From contig OY728147.1 in the NCBI GenBank assembly GCA_963277665.1, forward strand, positions 1,265,849,424-1,265,913,423: DNA of 64,000 nt, given 5' to 3'. The notes beneath the pieces were generated by a model. That model was not told where the DNA came from and ran no database searches. It saw nothing but the letters and a program-made list of their open reading frames with translations. A program made the position numbers and the translations under genes. Below, in pieces: positions 1 through 12,700 of the stretch; position 1 is the first letter of the stretch; each line of letters starts with the position of its first letter. The DNA is from Viscum album. Taxonomy: Eukaryota > Streptophyta > Magnoliopsida > Santalales > Viscaceae.

Positions 1-2592
1 ATCAATAATAATTTTTATCCATCCCATGGATGGAAATCAGTTTTTCCTATCCACAAGAGATTTTTCACGGTTTAGTCACCTCATTGGACCTTCCATTTAC
101 ATGGATTTGATCTATGGTCTTTAAAAAAAACCAAATCCCACAAATATCCTTGAATTTTTTCCAATTCACTATTATGCTCCTCACACGGGATTTTGTGACA
201 ATTCGGAGTGTTCGATCAGGATCGCTACCACACAACAATGTCAAAATGGGACCATAGGTTCTAAACAGTGATGAACAGGAAAACAGTCATTGGGGAAAGG
301 CACAACAACAAATTCATAATCGATCACTATCAATTTTTCTTGGCAAACAATTAGGAACGGGGATCCAGGGATAGAAAGGAACTGAAAAAATCAATTTAAT
401 CGATACTTTTTTGTATGAAAGGGATACAATTGGTGCTGATCTAGTATAGGGATTTATCTGGTAAAGTAATTTAATTAAAGTGGGCATAAACAAAAAATTT
501 AAAATCATATCCTAGAGATTGGACCGTTCTTTGTTAAATAATTCACTCGCCCGTGATTGAAGGAGTTGTTTTGTTCACTACATCCTAGTCTATTCAGATT
601 TAGAGTTTCGTCATCATCTAAGGTGATTCTCATATGATGGATGAATGACAGGCTCTAGGAAAATACTAGAATTATGATGTTAACCCTTATGATATCTCCA
701 TGATAGGATTATTATAGATTTTTTCTTTTGGTTTAAATGAATTATTTGATAAATTATAATAATTTATTATTCTACTCAACGTATGACTAGTGAGTGATGT
801 GTCCAAACACCCCAGTATGAAAAACACAAAGTCATGACTTATTTAAAAGCACATTCTACAAACAACCTTGAGTTTTTATTTTTTATCTGAGAATCCATTA
901 AAGACTTATCTAATTTTCCATAATAATTGTACATTCGAAATATAAAATATATTTAATACTTTTATGAAAATATTTTCTGGGCAGACTAGTTCTCAAAATC
1001 ACACATTGTGTCATCACCTACATTTGGAAATATTTATAGAAACATTTTGAATACTTACAATGAAAAAATAGGGTTCTAAAAAACATTTGAATGGTTACCT
1101 TCAATAAGGGTCTTCTTCTTTGAAAATGAGAACAAGGCTAAAAGTCCAACAATTTACCTTAATCCCACATAAAACAAGCCACCATGTAATTTCAAAATGG
1201 ATTAAACCACACAAACATTTCAAATCACCATTTGAAATACATTAAAATTATCCCTTATAATTTTTTTGGTGTCCCTACATCAATTCAAAAAAATCCCATA
1301 AAATCATTGTTTTCACTCATTGAATACCAAAAATAGGTTAGAAAACATTTTTCCTCATATAAACTATTTCAAAAATAACCTATAATTCATTTCAATAGAA
1401 TATTACCATAATGGAAATTATATTTTAAACAATAAATTTTTGGATTCACAAGTAAAACCTATAATTTCAAGTATTAAACTTGGTGAAATTGTTTAATAAC
1501 ACCACATGGCTATCAAATATAATCAAACATACCTAGTATGAGAATTTGTAAAACACATTAATTCTTCAAATCCAAAATTGAAACAATTTCACAGTAACAC
1601 CTACCTCAAAATAATAATAAACTAAGCTGGAACATCCAAAAATGATACTTTCATTTGTGACGAAACCCATGAGACTAAAAATTGTCTATATAATTCATAG
1701 ACATTAATATCCCTATAAATATATCCAATGGAAACCATAAAATCAAGTCACATGATTTTTATGGTTCATAATGAAATCTAAATCCAAGAGAAAATATATA
1801 AATAAGGAAGAACTTGTTAAAAATGAGAGAAAGTCACCTCAAATAACATGAAAAACACCATTAGAAGGGAATGAATCAATGTAGAAAGAAGTTGGAACAC
1901 AACCAAGGGCTTCCAATGGTAGTCCAAAATGCATGGGGGAGGTTATGGGTTAAATACACCTTAATTTGGGAGGAAAATTTGTGAATTACACAAAAATTTT
2001 AAACACATGGACAACTCTTAAAGTTTGGCCACACAGTTATGAAAACCATACACCAATAGTGTAGCTACCACTACCTCCCAAAAAACTAAATGTCACATAG
2101 TTAGAAATAAGACGTTACATATTTAGCATAATCCATACACTTCACTCCACATTTTTCCTAATCCTCACACATCCTCCTAGGGTTCCCCACATGGTTTATA
2201 AAACCATGATTAATCCAAGAAAACATTTCTGTAAAAAACTATATATCTACCCATATTATGTCTACACACTTTACCAAACTATGTTCAAGTAATGCAACAG
2301 ATGATAGACCCGCCAGGGACCCCACATAGTTTCTCCTAGGGGTCACATGTTTTTTTGTTAACCATGTGATTCCCATGTAGATAAATCATGCACAATTCAA
2401 AATAAACTGAAATGGATCATTTTTAAGGGATTCTACAATTTTTCCTTATAATCGTTCACCTTAACCATGAATTGAATATAACCACTAAAAAATTTACATG
2501 TTTTAATCCTAAACTCCAAGGAACCTCAAACCAGGCCTCCACTTCACAAAAGTACACCAAAAGAGAAAAAATGTAATGTGGGGGTTATCACA
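1..2592 (-). mobile_element. Minus-strand Ty3/gypsy-type LTR, 3' end not found
   Basis: Read on the minus strand, the sequence starts at 2592 with TGTGATAACCCCC, a start typical of Tekay/Del-like gypsy LTRs. About 640 bp in there is a TATA-like TATTTAA, and about 110 bp later a GAG|GTGAC splice-donor-like site. The same order occurs in the long LTRs at 2877 and 9783. Downstream (towards position 1) the sequence is AT-rich, non-coding and T-rich on the minus strand, like the U5 part of those LTRs. I could not place the other LTR end, a primer site or a target duplication, so the lower boundary is open and the first 800 bases may be something else. No gene is visible. Confidence 0.5.
1950..1956 (-). 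promoter_or_regulatory. TATA-like box in minus-strand LTR
   Basis: The minus strand reads TATTTAACCCATAACCTCC, which resembles TATAAAAAGACCCCATGTCC in the LTR at 4208. The position in the LTR and the splice-donor-like site at 1837/1838 make a Pol II core promoter plausible. Confidence 0.4.
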
Positions 2593-2753
2593 AACTCCAA
2601 ACCATTATAAAGGGATAGACCATAAATTCTATGAAATTCTTTGAAATTTGGTGGTTTAGGTTTTCAATAAATGTCTTGAGGTGTTGGGTGAAGGAAGGGA
2701 GTATTTTTTAGGCTCTTTGGAGGAAAAATTGGTCTTTTAGAGGACGTTGGTTG

Positions 2754-2876
2754 ATACTGGTTGTAGATTACCAATGGTAGATCTCTTAAGGTATATGACC
2801 AATTGTATATCAATGTACTATTTGTAGATCACTGAATTGGATGTACACCATTGAACAAGTAGAAGATCTCCTAACA
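2754..2876. repeat. 19-bp minisatellite, left part
   Basis: Units of the type GTAGATCACTGAA recur, with starts near 2824 and 2843 (19 bp apart) and weaker copies on both sides. The same 19-bp repeat resumes at about 14620, directly behind the long-LTR element that starts at 2877. The array was therefore one block that the element split. The bases 2593-2753 are a short non-coding stretch, probably from the same host LTR. Confidence 0.6.
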
Positions 2877-4207
2877 TGTAACACCTTGTGATTTTTTGAA
2901 ATATTGTTTTCGAATTAATTTAATTATTTTGATATTTTCTAATTTCACACAACACTAAAAATATTTTATTGTATATTAATTCACTATTTTTGTCTTGTGT
3001 TCTATTTAATAGAAAGATAATCATGAACTATAGAAAATATAAATTTTAACATCCACTGCAAGGAACACTAAGGTTATCTTACCTTAACAAAAGACTGTCT
3101 TTCCCTAATGGCTAGTGTAACATGAAATACCGAGTGTTACAAAACCATAGTTAATTTATAAAAAACTATTATTTAATAGAATATAGTAGTGCAATTAAAA
3201 ATTTTATTGTATTATTAACTAACTTATGAATATATATAGTTTAATTCATTGGTTTCCTATTAATTATAAATCAATATAGAAACCAAATGAATGTGAAGGG
3301 GCTGATTTTAAAAAACACTATTTTAATGGGAAAAATAATATTTATCATAATAAGTTAAATTAATTAGTAATATTGAATGATATAAATTAAATTTATATGT
3401 TATATATTTAAAAAGGTATTTTTGATATTCATCCAATATATTTGAATGATATAAGATAACAATAAACACAATTTTAAGCTAAATATATATATTTTTATAA
3501 AGGTAGTTTTACCACCATTTAAAGGAAAAAAAATTTAAATATTTTTTTAACATATATAGATATAATATTTTAAAAAAACATTATATATGAAATAATATAA
3601 TAAAAAAATAGGTTAGGATAATGTTTTGGTATTTTCGGTAGGGGTTTCATATTTTAATGAATAATGAAAATATTTATATTTTGTTCAAATTTCTTTCCAC
3701 CTTATTTATATGTACAGATAAATTATTTTTTAAATTAGTTTATAAGTATAATTAGATCATATATTTTCCAATTAATATAATTTAGTTAAATTAGATCAAT
3801 TTAATTCTGAAAATGGGTTTAAAAACATTGCAATCTTTTGAATTTTTTTATTTTAGAACTCTGCATTGCTGACCCAACTATGTGATTAATTCTACATTTA
3901 TTTATACCACTATTGTGATTTGAATTTTGAAAAATGGATTCCATATATATAATCATAATAATTTATAATATCTAATAATTTCAACATAGTTTTCAACCAA
4001 AAATAATTTTGAATGTAATTAAAATTAATTACGTCGACTAAGGTAAATTTATTCATAACTAAAGAATAAACCTTAAATTTAAGACCCATAATGACCTCAA
4101 AACATCCACCCTTGTATATAAATTGGTCCATTATGTGTGAAAAATTCCCTTTGAATAAATGCATGTAATTATTTTTTAAAATAGTGACCAGAGCTCCGCT
4201 CCTCCAC

Positions 4208-4215
4208 TATAAAAA
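4208..4215 (+). promoter_or_regulatory. TATA box of 5' LTR
   Basis: TATAAAAA in the context TCCACTATAAAAAGACC is one of the best conserved blocks between the two LTRs (second copy at 11155). It fits a Pol II LTR promoter. A splice-donor-like GAG|GTAAC follows at 4385/4386, about 175 bp downstream. Confidence 0.7.
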
Positions 4216-4382
4216 GACCCCATGTCCTCCACTAATTTACACCTTTGAAAACATATAGTTTTATCCAATATCATATAAAATATCCTCAAAAGGTCCTACC
4301 TTACTCATTTAAGCCTCAATTTTTGGATGAATTTATTTCAAGGAATCCTTTTGGAACAATCCAAATGAACATACTGGGTTAA

Positions 4383-4391
4383 GAGGTAACA
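4383..4391 (+). promoter_or_regulatory. Putative 5' splice site downstream of LTR promoter
   Basis: The sequence AAGAG|GTAACACC has a splice-donor core and sits at the same place as GAGAG|GTAAAACC in the 3' LTR (11333/11334). The surrounding words TTTCAAGGAATCCTTTTG are shared as well. A spliced leader would remove most of the 3.3 kb of U5 sequence. This is inferred from sequence only. Confidence 0.45.
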
Positions 4392-7300
4392 CCTTCTCTC
4401 AAGCTCCATTATTTTATTTTCTTTCTCCACCACCTCAATTAATCTTATTAAATTATTATAGAACAAAACCAGTATAATAATTAAAATTATATGTTTATAT
4501 AATAATGGTTTTACCTACACATACACAAACCACCATCTAATTGGAACCAAACATGCAGTTTATGTCTATGAAAAACTACCATCTCAAAAAACGATGATTG
4601 TTCGTTCTTCCATTACCGCCTTCTCATCATGGGTATTATGATGAAAACATTATTTATATATAATATATATAATATATATAATATTTATAATATTTATTAT
4701 TTATTTATACTTATTTAATATTTTTACCATGAATATCTTTATATGTTCCATTTGGAGTAAATATGATAATTTCATTTGAGAACGTGTGGACTACCGCCCC
4801 TTAAAACAATGTGATTCATTCACACACTACATGGAATGTATTAATAATGGGTTTGTTGAAATTATATGATATTTATGATATAATAATTATAAAATAACAA
4901 CGATAAATATATATATAGACACACATATATATATATACACATATTTCATTTACCTTCTTTCTTTGAAAATGATAATAAAAATAGAAACCTCATTCATTCA
5001 TATGTATGATTTACTGCCTCCATGAATATTATATTCTATTACATAATTCTATATTATGTAGATTATTTTAATAAAAATATATTTAATATTCAAGATATTT
5101 ATATCATATTTTATATTTTGGAATTCATTATATAAGTACAAGGACCAATGATATGAAAAATTAATACCCAAGTGAACAATAAAGCGAATATTGCCTGAAG
5201 TTAAAGTGTAACAGTGATTTGCTAACAAGATGGTAATATAAAGTCATTATAAAACTATATATGATATTATATACAAGAATATGGTTATGTGATATATGTA
5301 TAATATAACTATATTTATTATAAAAAATTTTGTTTGAGTATGAAAAGAGTAAGGAAACAACGTAACATAATTGCATCTCACTTTTAATTTCTATGAGTTA
5401 CATGCCCTATTCACCAGTCTTTACTTTTTTGTGATGTATATACTGTCATGAATGTATTATATGATTATTATTGTTAAATTTATGGTTATTTACATATCAA
5501 ATCAATTATATTTCTTTCATGGGGCTTATTTTTCAAGAGTTTTCGTATCAGTAAGATAACTTTGTCTCAATTTGACTTCTTTGAGACACATGTTCTGTTA
5601 TGCACCAACATTTTTTCCCAAGGTGTATTTGAAATTTCATATCATGAATCCCATTATTTTCATGATATTATAACATGTATTTTATTATATTTTATTTTAA
5701 GGAGATTATGATCCCATTTTACGATGTTGTATGAGTTTATGGAAAAAAATATCATCACTTTTTGAGATTCCATACGTGTATTCTTCTATTGATGAAATAT
5801 TATAGTAAATTTGTCATGAAAATTCATGACCCTTATTATCCAATTATTATTCATGATATATACTTGTATTGGTACCATTTTCCACTATTTCATACATATT
5901 ATTGTTAATAATGTGTTTTTACGAAAACATGTCATTTCCCTCTCTTCGGATGGAAATCTGTGTTCATTCAAAACCATGTTTTCAAAAAAGAGTGTCCAAG
6001 AATATTTTAATAATATTCTATGATCCTTAAAAAAATTCCCTTTTTTCCTTTTATGAATTTTTTCAAATGAATTGTATTTTTTCTTTCTAAATGAGTCATC
6101 TTTATAACCTTTTTACCATGCAAAAGGAATGATCATTGACCAAGTATGACATGTACAGATTTACCCACCATCAATTCTATGATGCTTTATTTTCAATGTT
6201 AAATGGATAATATTTATGAAAACGTTTTTAAAATATATTTTCAATGAAATTTTTTCTATATTTTTTCAAACTTATTTTATGTGCTTCATGGAAAAAAATT
6301 TCTAAATTTTTCATCATTATTTTATTATTTTTCAAGGAAATGAAGTTCAAAATGATTTAATGACATAATTATAAGATTGATTATTATTTTCAATGAAATT
6401 TTGATAAATTTTTTTTCAAGAACCTTTTATATGTTTTAATGGAAAATTGAATTCAAAATGTCTTCAAGGTCTCATTATATTTTTTCAATGGAAAAGGTTT
6501 CCAACAATTTTTCTAATTGTTAATTCAAATAATTTATGTTTATTTTTAAGGAAATGTGTTTCAAAAAGTTTTTATATTTTAATGATATTTTTTATGTAAA
6601 AAATGATATTTTCCTCTTAAAATGTTTTCAAAAATATCATTTAAAATTATTTTTCATCTAATACAACATCTGTTGATGTTGCTCATGCCATTTTAGAAAA
6701 TGATCTAGATGTTCCATTCATATTCATTCATGAATGGTTTATGTTTTGATAGAATGATTCTTAAGATATCAACAGTCTTCCATGGGTTATATTATTTTGA
6801 AACCCTCATCCTTTCATGGTCAATTTTTAGATGATTATGAAACTTTCCTTTATCCACTTATTAAGATATGATTACTTATTTATGATACTGATTTCATTTC
6901 ATCGGTTATGATATTACTATTTGTGATTTTGTGTTACAAGTATGGATGATTTAATAATGAGATGTGTGGGACCTATATCCACATTCAATGCATTGGGTAA
7001 AGATTCATATCTCATGATATATAAATTTATTAAATGTGAAATGAACTCAGTTCAGTATTATAGGGATCAAATGAGAAATTTTCTCAGTTTTGTATTACAG
7101 GGATAGAATAAGGAGTGAATTTGGATAATTTATATAGTTTCGGAATGGGGTGAGAACCTGATTCCATAAAGGCCTTTTACCACTAAGATTGCACTGTTTT
7201 TTATTCCTTGAATACTATGTAAATAATTATATGTTCATGTTCATCTACTATAACTATACATTTTATTACTATATTGTGGTTTCATATATAATGTCATATA

Positions 7301-7718
7301 TTTCATTTTGATTAAGGTCTTATGAACTTCAATTATTTATTCCATAATTCATTTTTATGATCTTTTATATATAGGGCATGATCTTATTTTTTCATGATCA
7401 TGTTATCATAACCTTATGCTCATTATTCGGCTTACATATCTCCCTTTTTTACCATTATGGATCATCTATGATCACACCTTTTTTGTTTCATTCCCTAAGA
7501 ATATGGATATATTTATTATGTTTTATGTGTCTAAGAATAATTATAGTCAGGAATAACCTAGTAGGATATAATGTAGCTCATTTATGTACCATTGTTTATG
7601 TTTCCTTTTATCCAAAGGCACTCAACTAATACACTTGTTGGGTGTTTGTTTGTATAATAATTTATGTATTCTGAAAGAGTTATATAATTTTAATGTATGT
7701 CAAGACTGGGTCATTATA

Positions 7719-9782
7719 GTTGGTACAGATAAAAGTATTAGTTATCCTTTGGAATATAGGATAAGATAACCTTAGTGAGAACCCAATAGACATTTATAGG
7801 GATAATTGTAATGATAAAGAACAGTATACATAAAAGTACTAGAATTTTGGTAAATAATAGAGAGAGTGGTATCCTCGAAATACATCCCATTAAAGAAAAA
7901 ATAAGGGGATGTGGATCATGTACAAATGTACAAAGTGGTAACAACTCTGATATGATGTCTTGGGACAGACTTAGGATAATCTGGTACATGAAAATGGGCC
8001 TTTCTTCACACCTTCTTTGACACTTCTAGGGTGTATTCTTTGGTAATTCACAAAATATTCACAAATAATCATGATGTATTTAAATGGATGTTTCCTATGA
8101 ATAACATATTATAAAACTAATGAATAATAGACTATAAAATGATATACTATTGATACATACTATAAGTAATTTTCATGATTATGTGGAATTCATTTATGAT
8201 ATGTATTTCTCATTCTATGATTTATGGTTTTAGTCAATGAAGATAACAATAAAAAACATTTTTTACGTTGAATGTTTTAGATGTGTAATCTATGGGAATT
8301 ATTAAAATTGATTCCCATGTGTAAACACATAAATAGGATCAAGAAGTTAGTATGAGGACTAGTTATACATTTGAAGATAAAGAGACCACAAATGACATGT
8401 GAAAGGTGTATGATGTTCCTCCAGTATTTCTTACATTAATCATAAGAATAATGATTATATTGAGGTTCAAAAACCTTATGAAATGATTCATATTTCATAT
8501 TCTAATAAAGATTTATTAAAGAATATGTTTATGAATCCAATGAAATTGCATAAGAATAAAGATTTTGAATGACATATTTATGTTTTGGAATTCAAATATT
8601 ATGTTATGTGAATAACAAAAAATATAATTATATTCAGTATAAGTTTTCATTAAATAATGAAATGGATATGATGAATGGTTTTTCATGTATTGGTGATATT
8701 ATGATTAAGGGAAGGCAAACCTTATTTAATACCAGATGTTGAGTTAATGATGTTTGGTAAAATAAATTTTGGATATGAATAAGTAAATTGGACAGTATGG
8801 ATTTCCCTCAAACTGGTCATTGACAATGTATTCTATGTCATCCAGTATAAAGCTTATAACATCAAGTATTTAATGAATATATCCAGAAATCATTGGAATA
8901 AGGGAGAATTCATTTCATCCTGAATGATTTTTGGTAATTATGGTTGTTACCACATTTCAAGGGAATATACATTGAGGGTATTCACATGTTTAGAATTTGA
9001 CAACCAAGTAATTCATTGTGATATATGAGGGATTAATTTAAATATGAGTTCATGAAATTCCTTCAAAATATTTTAATTTTTAGATTTTATAAGTGTTATA
9101 AGGTCAAAATTTTATGGAAATTTGATGTTAATCTTTAAATGAGGCCAGTAAGATTAATGTGTTATATCTCTAAATGAGGATTTATGCATATTGGATGGCC
9201 TGTTCAAACAACATTGTTATTAAGATAAATGATAAAATATTTAATGGAATATCATGGATCTCATGATATGTTAGTACTTTAGGAATGAAAATTTCACCTT
9301 AGTTTTTAGAGAAAGATGTGAAGTGGATCATCAAAAAACAAAGGGTGCTGTTATCCTAAAATTATGAAAGGAAATTTTTTCATGAAAATTCATAAACTTT
9401 AGGAAAAAGGATATAGAATAAAAAATATGTTATCCCAGTAAATCCTTTTCTGATGAATCAAATTGTCCCTTAGATAATCTTAGATTTATGGATTTCTGAT
9501 TGTTAACATTATCCTAACCATGTTCTCTATCACTCTCTATCAGATCAGGATGGTCAAATTTATATTCTAAGTCTATGTTTTCATTTCCTACCTATGTTCT
9601 CATATGTGGAAGCTAGTTATGAGTTACTTTGGGTAAATGTTATCATTCCATATTTCCTTTTTAAATGATGTTGTAGTATTACTTTTTATGATGTTGGTTT
9701 CTATGAATGGAAATAATAAGTATGAATCCGTTGATTCCCCAGATGAATTTTGAGGTAGAAATTCATTTTAATGGGGTTATAA
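7719..9782 (+). mobile_element. Interior of the long-LTR element with primer site, Pol tail and polypurine tract
   Basis: The interior begins with GT and then TGGTACAGA (7721-7729), which fits a decayed TGGTATCAGA primer site for initiator methionine tRNA. It ends with 9742-9782, which reads D-E-F-stop-G-R-N-S-F-stop and then ATGGGG and the LTR start. This matches the conserved end of plant chromovirus Pol followed by a purine tract. The stop in that peptide is where CGA is expected, so CpG decay explains it. The 1.9 kb between these ends is AT-rich and full of stops, and I see no gag or pol motif in it. Confidence 0.7.
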
Positions 9783-12700
9783 TGTAACACCATAATATTT
9801 TTTGAAATATTGTTTTTTTTAATTAATTTATTATATTTGATATTTTTAATTTCAAAGAACAATGAAAATAGTTTATTTTATATTTAACAACATTATGTGT
9901 CTTGTGTTATATGAAAAGTAAATATAATCATTCACTACATGAAACATAAATTGTACCTTTCTCTGTATGGAACCTTGAGGTTATCTTACGTTAAACGAAT
10001 GACTGACTTTACTTGATGGCTTGTGTAACAATCAATACCTAGTGTTTCCAAACAATAATTTGTTGTAAAAATATAATTTTCTAATAAGACATAACATGGC
10101 CATTAAATTGTTGAATATAAGATTAATTAACTTATTAATATATATACAGTCGAATTTATTTGTTACATATTAATTTTAATAGAATATAGAAACCAAATGA
10201 ATATAACAGGACTGATTCTATAAAAATCTATTTTTATGTTAAAAATAAAATTTATATTTATAAGTTAATTTAATCACTAATATTTAATGATATTAATAAT
10301 ATTTATATTTTATATATTTATAAATATTTTCTTTATAATCATTCAATATATTTTATTGATATTTGATATGAAAAAACCCAATTTTATACTTAAAATCCTA
10401 TATTTTTATAAACATAGTTTTGCGACCTTTTAATGGATAACCCATTTTAATTAAAATTTTTAAAACTCATAGATTTAATATGAAAAATTAATCTTCATCA
10501 TTCAATGAGAATCATAAAAAATTGTTTAGGATATGTATTTTTAGTAAGGATTCATTTTTTATATAATGGTTAAAAATACTAAATTTTAGTTCAAAATTGC
10601 TTTTTCATCTATTTTATTTATACTGATAAATTATATTTTAAATTGGTTTAAAAGTTTAATGAGATAATATATTTATCAAAAAAAACTATAGGTTATTGAT
10701 ATCAATTTCACTTTAAATTATTTTATAAAAACACAACACGGTTTTTAATGTTTTTTCATTAAAAACATGTATTGTCAACCCGACTGCGGGATTAATTTTA
10801 AATTAATTTCTTCCACTTATATTATTTGAAATAAGAATAATGGGTTAAAATTTTTAATAATAATAATAACTAATTTATAATAATGTAACCTTATATTTTT
10901 ACAAAAAATAATAGTGAAAGTAATTAAAATTAATTACAACAATTAAGGTAATGTTAAGCTTATGTAAAGACTAAAACTTATATGTAAGATCCAAAAATTA
11001 ACTACCTACGTTTCCAAGAGGAATTTTATAGACATATATATACCATATAATCCCATTTATCATCATTGGTACAATATGAGATCCACAAACCATGGGAAAA
11101 GAATCAGTGGAATTCTATTTCCAATTATTTACAAGAGTGTAACTCCTCATCCACTATAAAAAGACATCATATCCTCCACTTCTTCACACCTAAAAAAACC
11201 ATATAGTACCATATAATATCTTCAAAAATATCCACCCAACAAACCTCCCATTTTTAGTGAATCCTCCCTTTTGGAATAATGTCTTTCAAGGAATCCTTTT
11301 GTCATAAACCAAAAGGAGTTACCCGATTGAGAGGTAAAACCTTCTTTCAAACTCAATTCTTTTATATTCATTAAACAACAAAAAAAATTGTATTATAGAA
11401 TTATTATAAAATAAAACCAGTATCCTCAATATAAAAAACAAATTAGGATTATGGTTTGGCCTAAGCTCATGAAAACATCTTTCCAATGGGTATTTCATAT
11501 ACAACTTATGTGTAAATTGATCTATCATCTCACAAAACAATGATTGCTCATTCCCCCTTTACCACCTCTCATATTGAGAATTATGGTGGAAAATGTATTT
11601 ATATATAATATTAATATTTCTTCACAATTCGTTATTACTTTTACCACACAAATTATTATACATTCCATATGGTTTAAATATTATAATTTCTTTTGAAGAA
11701 GTGTGGACTACCACCCCTCAAAACAATGTGATTAGTTTACACACTACATGTAATGTATTACGTATGGTTTTAGTGGATTTATATGATATATATGATATAA
11801 TAAGTCTAATAGAAGAGTTATTTATATTTACATATATATACTCATATTTTATTTACCTTATTTATTTTAAAATGATAATAAAAATGGAAACAACATTCAT
11901 CTGTACGTATGGCTTACCGTCTCTAGGAATGGTGTATTCAATTTCATAATTATATATTATATAGATTATTATAGTACAAATATAATGAATATTAATGATA
12001 TTTATATAATTTTTTAGATTCTTGAAATCATTATATATGTATAAGGACTTATTATTTAACTAATTAAGACACATGTGAAAAACAAAGAAAATATTACCCA
12101 ATGTGAATCCTTAACATAGAATTGTAAACAAGAAAGTAATATTAAGTCATAAGAAAACCATATATGATATTATAAATAATAATATAGATTTTTCATAGAT
12201 TTATAATAAACTTATATTTATTATATTGAATTTTTTTATGAGTACGGCGAGACTCAAGACACAAGGTATGAAACATTCAAATCACTTTTTATATCCGTAT
12301 GATATATGCCCTATTCACCAATATTTTATTTTTTTGGTGTATATAGAGAAATTTATGTATTATATAATTCTTATTATTAAATTTATGGGTATTTAAATAT
12401 CCATTATATAATCTTTCTTTCATGGGTTTTATGTTTCAATAGTTACCAAATCGTTAAGAGAGTATTGGGTTAATATTTATACTTTGAGACACATGTTTTG
12501 TTATGAATATACGTTCATTACTGAGGTATATTTGATATTTAATATCATGAATGTCCTTATTTTTCTGATAATATAAGCTATAGGTATTACCATTTTCTTA
12601 TATGGAGATTATGATCCCATGTTACCATGTGATAATGGCTTTTTAAACATTCTCACTAATTTTGGAGATTGTTTATGTTTATACTTCCTTTGATGAAATA

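Larger units (their letters stand above)
2877..7718 (+). repeat. 5' LTR of the long-LTR element
   Basis: The LTR is 4842 bp, from TGTAACACC to CATTATA. Collinear anchors with the 3' LTR include CCACTATAAAAAGAC (4204 and 11151), GTGTGGACTACC (4785 and 11701), GGAGATTATGATCCCAT (5701 and 12605) and GCATTGGGTAAA near 6992, matched by ACATTGGGTAAA near 13870. A TATA box lies about 1.33 kb in, so some 3.5 kb of LTR lies downstream of the promoter. The LTR holds several runs of short AT repeats, for example TA-rich tracts near 4655-4690 and 4905-4935, but no coding signal. Confidence 0.88.

Noticed and set aside
4640..4940. TA-rich tracts as possible palindromic element
   Set aside because: Simple TATA repeats explain the self-complementarity; no terminal inverted repeats or duplication flank them.
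7378..8020. Cluster of frames of 60-83 codons on both strands
   Set aside because: They straddle the LTR end and primer site, have no known motif and are not conserved in the collinear 3' LTR.
11593..11949. 118-codon plus-strand frame in the 3' LTR
   Set aside because: The peptide is Ile/Leu/Tyr-rich as expected from AT-rich DNA, and the 5' LTR counterpart has no such frame.
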